Positions 15,502 through 25,357 of a stretch of DNA of 64,000 nt are shown piece by piece (the stretch's first letter is position 1; each line of letters begins with the position of its first letter). The translations under genes and the position numbers were made by a program. The stretch is from the NCBI RefSeq assembly GCF_000025965.1, contig NC_006513.1, positions 3,596,001 through 3,660,000 of the forward strand, read 5' to 3'. The notes beneath the pieces are model-generated. The model did no database searches, had not been told where the DNA came from, and saw only the letters and a list, made by a program, of their open reading frames with translations. Origin of the DNA: Aromatoleum aromaticum EbN1. GTDB taxonomy: Bacteria > Pseudomonadota > Gammaproteobacteria > Burkholderiales > Rhodocyclaceae.

Positions 15502-16146
15502 TCAGGACTTGCGCCACACGGTCGCAAGCCACGGCTGCTGGTCGCGCGGCAGGCCGGGCGGCCGGTAGTAATGCTCGATCTCGGTGAAGCCTGCGGCGCC
15601 GACATAACCGCGCCAGGCTTCGAGGTCGTGGAAGCAACCGTAGCGCTCGCCGTTGAAGCCTTCCTCGTTGTTGCCGCGCGGATTCGACGCGAACAGCACG
15701 CCACGCGGCTTGAGCGTGGCGTGCAGCTTGCGCAGCACCTCGGGCAGCGCTGCGCTTGGGACGTGGAACAGCGAGGCGTTCGCGAACACGCCGTCGAAGC
15801 GGCCCGCGGGCAGATCCAGCGCGAGGAAATCCTGATGCAGCACTTCGCATCCTGAATAGGCCCGCGCCATCGCCACGAACTCCTTCGTGCCATCGAGGCC
15901 GACAGCTTCGTGGCCGAGCCGGCGCAGGCGCAGCAGATCGCGCCCCGGTCCGCAGCCGAAATCGAGGATCGAATACGGCGGCTCGCCTTCGATCGCGTTC
16001 AGCAGCGCAGCCAGGTTCTGGCTGACGTCGTGATCGCGCGTGCCCGACCAGTACGCCGCCGCGTTACGCTCGTAATGCGCGAGCGTCCGTGCCGTCGCCT
16101 GGGGCAGCGCGGGCGCGCTGCCAGAGGGCTTCTCCGGGCTGCTCAT
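15502..16146 (-). CDS. Class I SAM-dependent methyltransferase
   Basis: A 214-residue enzyme with the Rossmann-type SAM-binding motif ILDFGCGPGRDLLRL (about residues 58-72), an acidic motif II (AVGLDGTKEFV), and FDGVFANASLFHVP for motif IV/post. Family members methylate small molecules such as quinones; substrate cannot be inferred. The gene is convergent with the antiporter, ends 13 bases from it, and is 17 bases downstream of a small hypothetical gene. Confidence 0.88.
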   Translation of the reverse strand: MSSPEKPSGSAPALPQATARTLAHYERNAAAYWSGTRDHDVSQNLAALLNAIEGEPPYSILDFGCGPGRDLLRLRRLGHEAVGLDGTKEFVAMARAYSGCEVLHQDFLALDLPAGRFDGVFANASLFHVPSAALPEVLRKLHATLKPRGVLFASNPRGNNEEGFNGERYGCFHDLEAWRGYVGAAGFTEIEHYYRPPGLPRDQQPWLATVWRKS

Positions 16147-16162
16147 TGCCGCCGCTTCCGCC

Positions 16163-16360
16163 TCAACGATACTTCCGGTACACCGCCGCGGCGTCCTGGT
16201 GCGCGCGATCCAGCGTGCACAGCGACGGATCGTCGTCGTGCCCGCTGAAGAAATCGTCGGCTTGCGCGCGCATCGTCATGCGGATCGCCTCGTCGTCTTC
16301 GACGTCGTATTTCTCGGTGATCAGCGTCGTGACTTCGTCCAGGTGTTCTTCGTAGGTCAT
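16163..16360 (-). CDS. Small hypothetical acidic protein
   Basis: A 65-residue acidic, helical protein (MTYEEHLDEVTTLITEKYDV at the start, then EAIRMTMRAQADDFFSGHDDDP) of no recognised family. The ATG at 16360 is chosen because the open frame above it is arginine-rich and overlaps the next gene. It lies between an MBL-fold hydrolase and a methyltransferase on the same strand with short gaps, so probably co-transcribed. Confidence 0.6.
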   Translation of the reverse strand: MTYEEHLDEVTTLITEKYDVEDDEAIRMTMRAQADDFFSGHDDDPSLCTLDRAHQDAAAVYRKYR

Positions 16361-16385
16361 TTCGCGTTTCCCCAATCGGGCGACA

Positions 16386-17366
16386 TCACTGCGAGGCCGG
16401 CGGCAACGGCGCGAACTCGGCCGGAATCCAGCTGTAGATGCCTTTGCCGTCGGCACGTACGTGGCCGATGCCGGGAAACGGCAGGTGCATGCCCGCGACC
16501 AGCGTCTTCGTCGCCGCCAGCGAATACATCAGGCTCTTCCTCGTCGCCACCGCCTGCGCCTGGTCGACGTCGAACTCGAATGCGACTTCGGGCCGCGCGA
16601 ACTGCACTGCGTGCGAATGCACGACATCGCCCCAGATCAGCAGCTTCTCGCCATTGGACTCGACTGCGTACGCAGTGTGCCCGGGCGTGTGGCCATATGC
16701 TTTCACAGCGCGGATGCCGGGGACCACTTCGCTGCCTTCGGCGAAGGTTTTCCATTGTCCGCGAGCCTGGTAGGGCGCGGCGGCATCGACGGCCATCTTG
16801 AAGAACGGCTGAATCTCGGCAGGCGCCTGGGCAGCCATCTGCGGCGACAGCCAGAAGTCGTTGTCAGTCTGCGCCACATGGATGGTCGCGTTCGGAAACA
16901 CCATCTGGCCGGCGGAATCCCCGAGGCCGCCCACGTGGTCGCCATGCAGGTGAGTGACGATCACGGTATCGACCTGGGCCGGGTCGTAGCCGGCGGCGCG
17001 CATGTTGCCGACGATGTGGCCCAGCCCGGACCCGAACAGCTTCGCAGCGCCGGCATCGACGAGCACCAGGTTGCTGCCGGTGTTGATCAGGTAGGCGTTC
17101 ACCGCAGTCTGCATTTTCGGCCCCTCGATGAACATCCGTGACAGCAGCCGCTCGAGTTCCTGTTCCTTCACGTTCTTCAGCAGCTGCGAGTCGAGTTCGA
17201 TCGCGCCGTCATAGAGCGCGGTGATCTCGAACTGTCCGAGCATCGTGCGGTAGTAGCCCGGCACCTGTGTCTTGACCATCGGTGCTTCGGCCTGCGCGGG
17301 CGCGACCGGCGCGAGGACGGCGAGCGCGCCGCAAAAAGCAAGCATGCATTTGAAGGTTTTTTTCAT
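16386..17366 (-). CDS. Exported MBL-fold metallo-hydrolase
   Basis: A 326-residue metallo-beta-lactamase-fold protein with a signal peptide (about residues 1-26, ending AQAEA), so it acts in the periplasm. The di-zinc motif HLHGDHVGG (around residue 140) and the later GHTPGH and WGDVVHSHA ligands are present. Family members include lactonases and general phosphodiesterases; a quorum-quenching type lactonase is possible but unproven. First gene of a possible three-gene transcript with the 65-residue protein and methyltransferase. Confidence 0.88.
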   Translation of the reverse strand: MKKTFKCMLAFCGALAVLAPVAPAQAEAPMVKTQVPGYYRTMLGQFEITALYDGAIELDSQLLKNVKEQELERLLSRMFIEGPKMQTAVNAYLINTGSNLVLVDAGAAKLFGSGLGHIVGNMRAAGYDPAQVDTVIVTHLHGDHVGGLGDSAGQMVFPNATIHVAQTDNDFWLSPQMAAQAPAEIQPFFKMAVDAAAPYQARGQWKTFAEGSEVVPGIRAVKAYGHTPGHTAYAVESNGEKLLIWGDVVHSHAVQFARPEVAFEFDVDQAQAVATRKSLMYSLAATKTLVAGMHLPFPGIGHVRADGKGIYSWIPAEFAPLPPASQ

Positions 17367-17393
17367 CTTGTATGGCTCCCGGTGATAAATCGT

Positions 17394-19058
<1,665 letters not shown>

Positions 19059-19237
19059 GAGCGGGGGAGTCTGGGCAAACAGGAATGGTAAGACCGCGAA
19101 GGATACCGCAAGGCCGTATCAGGTTGCTCTTCCGGAACCGGGGTGCTCGACCTCGCGACGAAGCAGAAGTGGCCGTGTCGAACTCCTGGCCTTTTCTGCC
19201 GGGACCTGACCGGCCGCGAACACCACGAGGCGCAAGC

Positions 19238-21178
19238 ATGGCCGACGACCGTAGCATCGGGAGTGCCGGAAGCTGGTCGGGGCGTCGCCCCGGCCGGATT
19301 GTGACGATGACGCTGCTCGCCGCGGCGTTGGCGGCGCTCGCGATGTGGGTCGTGTGGAAACAGCAATCCGTGGAATATCAGCGCGATATCGCCAGCCAGT
19401 TCGAGTCGGAAGCCGGGGAAATCGCGGTGCGCCTCCACGAGCGGTTTCTCGCCTACCGACTCGTGTTGCAGGGGGGGCGCGGCCTGTTCCAGGTGATGGA
19501 CCGGGTCGATCGCCGGACATGGCGTGAGTACGTCGGCTCGCTGAAGCTGGGAGACGACATTCCGGGTGTCCAGGGTCTCGGTTTTACGCTCTGGCTGGAG
19601 CCCGCGGAGCTCGATCGCCATATCGACGCGCTGCATGCCGAGGGGTTCGACAGTTATCGGGTGTGGCCGGAAGGGCCGCGCGGCGGCTATTCCAGCATCA
19701 TCCTGCTCGAGCCGTTCGAGTGGCGCAACCAGCGTGCTCTGGGCTACGACATGTACTCCGAAAGGGTGCGCCGCGAGGCGATGGACCGCGCCCTGCGTAC
19801 CGGCAGCGCTGCGATGTCGGGCAAGACCATCCTGGTCCAGGAAACGACTGCCGACGTCCAGGCGGGAGTGCTGCTCTACACGCCGGTGTTCGTGAAAGGC
19901 ATGCCGATCGCGACCGAAGACGAGCGGCGGCAGGCGCTGCACGGCTGGGTGTATATGCCGTTCCGCATGAGGGATCTGATGCAGGGCATGCTCGGGCCCT
20001 ATTCGGAAGGCGTGCGCCTGAGAGTCTTCGACGAGGTGGAAAGCTCGCAAGCCCTGCTGTATGACAGCCATCGCGGGCGCGTGGCCGACGAGCAGCCGGA
20101 ATTCCTGAGCGTCAAGCACCTCACGCTGGCCGGTCGCACGTGGCTGGTGAGGCTCGAGGCACTGCCCGGGTATGCGTCCCCGTTCGATGTCCGGCACGCC
20201 GAAATGGCTGCGATCGGCATGGTCGGGCTGTTGTTCGTCATGGCGACATGGTTTTTCGCGCTGACGCGCGAGCGCGCGAGGGCCCTCGCGCGCATGACGG
20301 CGTCGCTGCTGCACAGCGAACGCCGGTACAGCGCCCTGGTGAATGTGGCGCAGGAGGGGATTGCAGCGACCGACGAGGAATTTCGCCTGACTTTCGTGAA
20401 CCCCAGCCTGGCGGAGATCCTCGGCCGCAGCGAAGCGGAATTGCTTGGTCGCCGGTTGGACGAGTTATGGCGAGGTAGCGAGGCGGAAAGCCGCGAACAG
20501 ATCCTCGCGCGGCTGGCCAGGGGGCAGGGCAGACGCTACGAAACGGATCTCGTGCGCGGCAACGGGCAGTGGCTCACCGCACTGGTGTCCGACGCTCCGC
20601 TCACCTACACCGAGGGCGGATTGAGGGGGGCGATCGTCGTGCTGCTGGACATTACCGAGCGCAAGGACGTCGAGCGCCGTATCGCCCACCTGGCCACGCA
20701 CGACGTGCTGACCGGCATTCCGAACCGCCTGATGTTCAGCCAGCAGCTGACGCACGCGGTGGATCAGGCGAAGCGGTATGGGCACCGGTTCGGCCTGCTG
20801 TTCGTCGATCTCGACCACTTCAAGCGCGTCAATGACGAATTCGGTCATCACGCCGGCGATCAGCTGCTGCGTGAAGCGGTCAGCCGGATGCAGCATGCAG
20901 TGCGCTCGAGCGACATGCTCGGGCGGCGCGGCGGGGACGAATTCGTCGTGCTGCTGCCTGAGATCGAGTCCGGCCACGACGCGGAGGTGGTCGCCGAGAA
21001 GATCCGCCTGGCGCTCGAGCAGCCTTTCGTCCTCGACGGAAAAGAGGCCCGCATCTCGTCGAGCATCGGCATCGCGCTGTATCCCGACCACGGCGCCGAC
21101 GAGGGTGCGTTGATGCGGCGTGCCGACGAGGCGATGTACCGCGCCAAGAGCGAAGGGCGAAACCGCGTCGCGTACTGA
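19238..21178 (+). CDS. CHASE-PAS-GGDEF diguanylate cyclase
   Basis: A 646-residue membrane sensor making cyclic di-GMP. Order: transmembrane helix (about 22-42), periplasmic CHASE ligand-binding domain (about 70-270), second transmembrane helix (about 325-345), PAS domain (about 365-480), then GGDEF (about 490-646). The active-site motif RRGGDEFVVLLPEI and the upstream DLDHFKRVND metal-binding Asp are intact, so it is probably active; an inhibitory RxxD site is not obvious at the usual place. No EAL domain. The ATG at 19238 lies directly before the first membrane segment. Confidence 0.92.
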   Translation: MADDRSIGSAGSWSGRRPGRIVTMTLLAAALAALAMWVVWKQQSVEYQRDIASQFESEAGEIAVRLHERFLAYRLVLQGGRGLFQVMDRVDRRTWREYVGSLKLGDDIPGVQGLGFTLWLEPAELDRHIDALHAEGFDSYRVWPEGPRGGYSSIILLEPFEWRNQRALGYDMYSERVRREAMDRALRTGSAAMSGKTILVQETTADVQAGVLLYTPVFVKGMPIATEDERRQALHGWVYMPFRMRDLMQGMLGPYSEGVRLRVFDEVESSQALLYDSHRGRVADEQPEFLSVKHLTLAGRTWLVRLEALPGYASPFDVRHAEMAAIGMVGLLFVMATWFFALTRERARALARMTASLLHSERRYSALVNVAQEGIAATDEEFRLTFVNPSLAEILGRSEAELLGRRLDELWRGSEAESREQILARLARGQGRRYETDLVRGNGQWLTALVSDAPLTYTEGGLRGAIVVLLDITERKDVERRIAHLATHDVLTGIPNRLMFSQQLTHAVDQAKRYGHRFGLLFVDLDHFKRVNDEFGHHAGDQLLREAVSRMQHAVRSSDMLGRRGGDEFVVLLPEIESGHDAEVVAEKIRLALEQPFVLDGKEARISSSIGIALYPDHGADEGALMRRADEAMYRAKSEGRNRVAY

Positions 21179-21190
21179 TCGCGCCCGCCG

Positions 21191-21718
21191 TCACCCGACC
21201 AGTTCGTCGAGGTTGATATCGGCGATCAGGTCGTTCGAAAGGCGCTCGAGATCGGCCTTGAGCGCGTCGGCATCGACATGCTCGCCGGCCTTCAGCTCCG
21301 CTTCGGCATGGAACAGCGTCTCCGACGACATCGGCGCGCTCGACGTGCGGGTGACGAGTTTTTCGACGTTGACGCCGTGACGCGCGAACACTTGCGAGAC
21401 TTCGCGAACGATGCCGATGCGGTCGTGCCCGACGAGGCTGAACGAGAGCCGGCGATGGCGGTGGGCTGTCTCGACGGCGCTGTCCATCGAGCATTCCACC
21501 ATCACGCGCAGCGCCGAGAGTTTCGCCAGCGCGGTTTCCAGCGCCTGCACGTGTTCGGGCGGCACGCTGATCTTGAGCAGGCCGGCGAACTTGCCCGCGA
21601 GCTGGGCCATCGACGATTCGAGCCAGTTGCCCTGATGGGCGGTGATCACCGACGAGAGCTCTTCGACAAGCCCGGGGCGATCGTCGCCGATCACCGTGAG
21701 AACGAGTAGTCTGGACAC
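21191..21718 (-). CDS. GcvR-like double ACT-domain protein
   Basis: A 175-residue protein with two ACT domains (about residues 3-80 and 92-172), starting LLVLTVIGDDRPGLVEELS and SFSLVGHDRIGIVREVS. This is the arrangement of GcvR, the glycine-cleavage repressor partner of GcvA, and of related amino-acid sensing regulators. In this window the glycine cleavage genes are 9 kb away and carry a riboswitch, so a role there is possible but unproven. GTG start at 21718 with GGAGGTG upstream. Convergent with the GGDEF gene. Confidence 0.82.
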   Translation of the reverse strand: MSRLLVLTVIGDDRPGLVEELSSVITAHQGNWLESSMAQLAGKFAGLLKISVPPEHVQALETALAKLSALRVMVECSMDSAVETAHRHRRLSFSLVGHDRIGIVREVSQVFARHGVNVEKLVTRTSSAPMSSETLFHAEAELKAGEHVDADALKADLERLSNDLIADINLDELVG

Positions 21719-21867
21719 GAATGCACCTCCGTCGGATCGTGGGAAGGGGAAGGAAGGAAGGGGCTCTCCGTTGTGCGGGAGCCGCGTCCTGGAATTCTAT
21801 CCTTCCGGGCGGGCGGCAGGCTCATGCCGTGGTCCGAAGGAGAGCTGGGAGGAATTGCCGAGCCGGT

Positions 21868-22137
21868 TCAGTCGACTTCGATCGTCGCGATGACTTCGCC
21901 TTCGTCGATCGGATCGCCTTCCTCGACACGTACGTCGATAAGGATTCCGGAATACGGACTGGGAATGTCGAGCGCGACTTTGCCCGTTTCGAGGACGATC
22001 AGCGTGTCGTCCGCGCCGATTTCTTCGCCGTTGCGGACCAGCACGCTCTGGACGAACACTTCGCCGGTTCGGCATGAGCCGCAGCTGTCCCAGCATTCGG
22101 GATACTTCGGCATGCGGATTTCGACTATGCGGCCCAA
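21868..22137 (-). CDS. Stand-alone lipoyl/biotinyl-domain protein
   Basis: An 89-residue single lipoyl-type domain: IVEIRMPKYPECWDSCGSCRT, then VLVRNGEEIGADDTLIVLETGKVALDIPSPYSG-type core in which the Lys of ETGKV is the expected lipoyl or biotin attachment site, and VEEGD-I-EGEVIATIEVD. An unusual Cys-rich insertion (C-x3-C-x2-C) interrupts the first turn. The TTG start at 22137 is chosen because AAAGGAGG lies seven bases upstream; an internal ATG at 22110 would lose the first strand. No dehydrogenase partner is adjacent; a ferredoxin-NADP reductase gene lies upstream. Confidence 0.75.
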   Translation of the reverse strand: MGRIVEIRMPKYPECWDSCGSCRTGEVFVQSVLVRNGEEIGADDTLIVLETGKVALDIPSPYSGILIDVRVEEGDPIDEGEVIATIEVD

Positions 22138-22320
22138 CGTCGGTCCTCCTTTTTGCCGCACGGCCACGGGGCCGACGGGCACGGCGTGGGGCGGGGGATG
22201 AGGTCGCGCACCACGAACTCGAGGCAGCTGTCGCGCCAAACACGGGCGACAGCTGCCGGTCTGCAAGGCATCATCGGGAGTTCCGGAGGGAGAAAGCGGA
22301 GAAGTTTACTCCTCCCGACC

Positions 22321-23097
22321 TCACTTCTCGACGAAGGCGCGCTCGATCACGTAGTCGCCCGGCTCTCCGATATGGCGCGAGATCTTGAAGCCGCGCGCGT
22401 CGAGCATCTCGCAGCTGTCCTTGAGCATCGCCGGACTGCCGCAGATCATCGCGCGGTCGTGCTCCGGATCGAGCGACGGCAGGCCGATGTCTTCGAACAG
22501 CTTGCCGGTTTCGATCAGGTCCGTCAGGCGCCCCTGGTTGACGAACGGCTCGCGCGTGACGGTCGGGTAATAGATCAGCTTGTTGCGTGCGTCCTCGCCG
22601 AAGAACTCGTTGTCCGCCAGTTCTCTCGTGATGAAGTCGCGGTAGGCGAGCTCCGACACGGTGCGCACGCCATGAATCAGCACGACGTGCTCGAAACGCT
22701 CGTACGTATGCGGATCCTGCATCAGGCTCAGGAACGGGGCGAGACCGGTGCCGGTCGCGAGCATGTACAGGCGCTTGCCGGGCTTCAGGTCGTGCAGCAC
22801 GAGCGTTCCGGTCGGCTTCTTGCTGACGACGATCGGATCGCCTTCCTTGAGGTGCTGCAGCCGCGACGTGAGCGGCCCGTTCGGCACCTTGATGCTGAAG
22901 AATTCAAGATGCTCCTCGTAGTTCGGGCTTGCGATGCTGTAGGCGCGCGTCAGCGGCCGGCCGTCCACTTCGAGGCCTATCATGACGAACTGGCCATTCT
23001 CGAAGCGCAGGCCGCGGTTACGCGTCGTGCGGAAGCTGAACAGCGAGTCGTTCCAGTGGTGGACGCTCAGGACACGTTCGACAGCGAGATTGCTCAT
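22321..23097 (-). CDS. fpr: Ferredoxin--NADP reductase
   Basis: A 258-residue FAD enzyme exchanging electrons between NADPH and ferredoxin or flavodoxin. It has the FAD-binding RAYSIASPN motif (around residue 50-58), a GPLTSRLQHLKEGD loop, and the NADP domain start MLATGTGLAPFLSLM; it ends with the VIERAFVEK aromatic-containing tail typical of the bacterial subclass I group. Divergent from a LysR-type gene with a 114-bp shared control region, which suggests regulation by that protein, for example in oxidative stress. Confidence 0.93.
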   Translation of the reverse strand: MSNLAVERVLSVHHWNDSLFSFRTTRNRGLRFENGQFVMIGLEVDGRPLTRAYSIASPNYEEHLEFFSIKVPNGPLTSRLQHLKEGDPIVVSKKPTGTLVLHDLKPGKRLYMLATGTGLAPFLSLMQDPHTYERFEHVVLIHGVRTVSELAYRDFITRELADNEFFGEDARNKLIYYPTVTREPFVNQGRLTDLIETGKLFEDIGLPSLDPEHDRAMICGSPAMLKDSCEMLDARGFKISRHIGEPGDYVIERAFVEK

Positions 23098-23162
23098 GGC
23101 CTTGCCTTTTGAAGGAGTTGAAAGCGGGGTAAGTTCGTCAGTTGCAATTCTAGGATGGGCGT

Positions 23163-23192
23163 AATATCTACGGGATGGGTAATTCAGATATT
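23163..23192. promoter_or_regulatory. Candidate LysR operator between fpr and lysR
   Basis: AATATCT (23163-23169) and AGATATT (23186-23192) are perfect 7-bp inverted arms with a 16-bp spacer, 20 bp before the LysR-type gene and 66 bp from fpr. The position fits autoregulation and control of the divergent gene; binding is inferred. Confidence 0.45.
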
Positions 23193-23211
23193 CGTTAGAG
23201 ACATTACCGAT

Positions 23212-24138
23212 ATGCGCTATACCTTGCGGCAGCTCGCGATTTTTGTCGCCGTCGCGCGCAACGGCAGCATTTCACGCGCCGCCGAGACGCTCTCGATGTC
23301 GCAGTCGGCGGCGAGCAGCGGACTCGCGGAGCTCGAGCGCCAGTTCGACGTGCAGCTGTTCGACCGCGTCGGAAAGTCCGTCCGGCTGAACGAGCTGGGC
23401 GAACGGCTGTTGCTGCGCGCGGTGGAGTTCCTCGGTCGCGCCGAAGACATCGAGGCGCTGCTGCGGGGGCAAACCGGCTACGGGACGTTGGACATCGGCG
23501 CGACGCTGACGATCGGCAATTACCTCGCGACGCTGATCGTCGCCGAATTTCTCCAGCGTCACAGCGACAGTCGCATCCGTCTCGGCGTTCACAACACGGC
23601 GACGATCATCCAGCAGGTGGCGAGCTTCGAACTCGACCTGGGGCTGATCGAAGGCAAATGTCAGCACGCCGAACTCGAAGTCGTGCCGTGGCTCGAAGAC
23701 GAGCTGGTGGTGTTCTGCGCGCCGACGCATCCGCTCACCGGCTGCACCCAGGCCGACGAGAAAACCCTCCTGGAGCAGCCATGGATCCTGCGCGAGATCG
23801 GTTCGGGCACGCGCGAGACGTTCGACCAGGCGATGCGACACGTCGAAGGGCGGCTCGACGTGCGGCTCGAACTCGAGCACACCGAAGCGATCAAGCGAGC
23901 GGTCGAGTCGGGCCTCGGTGTCGGCTGCATTTCGCGGCTGGCCCTGCGCGAAGCGTTCCGCCGCGGCAGCCTCGTGCCCGTCGAGACGCCGTGGCTGGAC
24001 CTGCGGCGGCGCTTTCATTTCCTGTGGCATCGGCGGAAGTTCCGCACGCCGGGGATGCGAGCCTTTCTCGAACTGTGTCTCGAGATGACCGCAGGCGCCC
24101 GACGCAGCGACGAGATCGCGTTGAGTTACATTCGCTGA
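23212..24138 (+). CDS. LysR-family transcriptional regulator
   Basis: A 308-residue LysR-type regulator with the winged-helix DNA-binding domain at residues 1-60 (YTLRQLAIFVAVARNGSISRAAETLSMSQSAASSGLAELER contains the helix-turn-helix, here split for clarity into FVAVARNGSISRAAETL and MSQSAASSGLAELE) and a periplasmic-binding-protein-like effector domain after residue 90. The sequence TLRQLAIF and GTLDIGATLTIGNYL resemble the CysB/CbbR-like group. It is divergent from fpr, whose promoter region it shares; effector unknown. Confidence 0.9.
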   Translation: MRYTLRQLAIFVAVARNGSISRAAETLSMSQSAASSGLAELERQFDVQLFDRVGKSVRLNELGERLLLRAVEFLGRAEDIEALLRGQTGYGTLDIGATLTIGNYLATLIVAEFLQRHSDSRIRLGVHNTATIIQQVASFELDLGLIEGKCQHAELEVVPWLEDELVVFCAPTHPLTGCTQADEKTLLEQPWILREIGSGTRETFDQAMRHVEGRLDVRLELEHTEAIKRAVESGLGVGCISRLALREAFRRGSLVPVETPWLDLRRRFHFLWHRRKFRTPGMRAFLELCLEMTAGARRSDEIALSYIR

Positions 24139-24223
24139 CCGTGGCAGGTAAGGCGTCGTGCCATGGTCGAATCGAACTGCAGCACCACGAATCGTGGCGA
24201 GCGGTTGCTCCGGAGGGACGATG

Positions 24224-25252
24224 ATGAGTCGGGGCTTTGTGGGGGGCCTTGTTCGGGACCTTGTCCGCCCGTCCTGGCGGGCGGCCGTTCTTTCAGTAGC
24301 GCTTGTTGCCGGCATTCCGGGCGGCGATGCGGTCGCAAGCGGGGTGGCTGAAACGCTTTATGCTGCCGGCGAGGCCGCGGTGGTGCTCGACTATGCAACG
24401 CTCGCGAAGCGCATTGTGGCTGCCGACGTCATCTATCTCGGCGAGCAGCACGGCAACCCGCATCATCATGCCGCGCAGCTCAAAATCGTGACCGACCTTG
24501 TCGCCGCCGGCCGCCGTCCGGCAATCGCGTTCGAGTTCGTGACCGTTCCGCAAACCAGCGAGTTGATGAGCTTCGTGTCGATGTCCCGGATTCCCGCACA
24601 CGACAAGGCCGCGGTGCGGCGACTGCGCGGTGAGCTCGGCTGGCAGACCGGTACCGAGTGGCGCGACTACGGGCCGCTGCTCGAATTCGCGCGTGCACAT
24701 CGGCTGCGTGTCGCGGGGATCGACCTTCCGCAGAGCCTGCGCCGCCGCATCAGCCGCGTCGGCACCGAAGGGCTCAACGCCGTCGAACGCACGCAGTTTC
24801 CCGACAGCGGGCTGGTCGATCCGGCCTATCGACAGCTGATGCACGAGCGGCTGAACGCGGCGCATTGCGGCTTCGCTTCGCCCGAACTCGTGGCGCGCCT
24901 GTACGCGACCTGGCTTGCCCGCAACGACACGATGACGATGGCCGTGACCGCGCTCGCAGCCGAACAGCCCCTTGAACCGGTGGTCGTGATTCTCGGGCTG
25001 GGCCATGTCGAGAACAACATGGGAGTTTATGAACGAGTGGCACAGCGCGCGCCGACACTGCGTCAGCTCAATATCGGCTTCCGCGCCCGCTCTGCGGAAC
25101 TGCGCATTGCGGATGAACTCGCGCCGCTCGATCGCTTCGGCAAACAGTTTGCGGCGGCGCACGAGATCCTGTGGGTGACGCCGCCGGTGGCCGCACAGCA
25201 GCCGGCCCCTTGCGAAGGGCTGGAGCTGCGCATGAAGAAAATGGAGAAGTGA
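24224..25252 (+). CDS. ChaN/Tiki-family haem-binding-type exported protein
   Basis: A 342-residue protein with a signal peptide (hydrophobic segment about residues 20-36). The core has the ChaN/DUF399 pattern: VIYLGEQHGNPHHHAAQLKI, IAFEFV, then LGLGHVENNMGVYERV near the C terminus, the folds in which haem-binding or metalloprotease-like His and Glu residues lie. ATG at 24224 is seven bases after GGAGGG; an ATG at 24221 is also possible. It follows the LysR gene at a distance of 85 bp. Role in iron or haem handling is inferred from the family. Confidence 0.8.
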   Translation: MSRGFVGGLVRDLVRPSWRAAVLSVALVAGIPGGDAVASGVAETLYAAGEAAVVLDYATLAKRIVAADVIYLGEQHGNPHHHAAQLKIVTDLVAAGRRPAIAFEFVTVPQTSELMSFVSMSRIPAHDKAAVRRLRGELGWQTGTEWRDYGPLLEFARAHRLRVAGIDLPQSLRRRISRVGTEGLNAVERTQFPDSGLVDPAYRQLMHERLNAAHCGFASPELVARLYATWLARNDTMTMAVTALAAEQPLEPVVVILGLGHVENNMGVYERVAQRAPTLRQLNIGFRARSAELRIADELAPLDRFGKQFAAAHEILWVTPPVAAQQPAPCEGLELRMKKMEK

Positions 25253-25357
25253 TTTCCGGCATCGCTCCCTTCGATACCGGAAATCGACCGCTTCGGCCCC
25301 TTATTCGCCCCTTATCCTCGCTGTGGCGAGAACAGGTAACCGGGATCCTGGGGCAGG

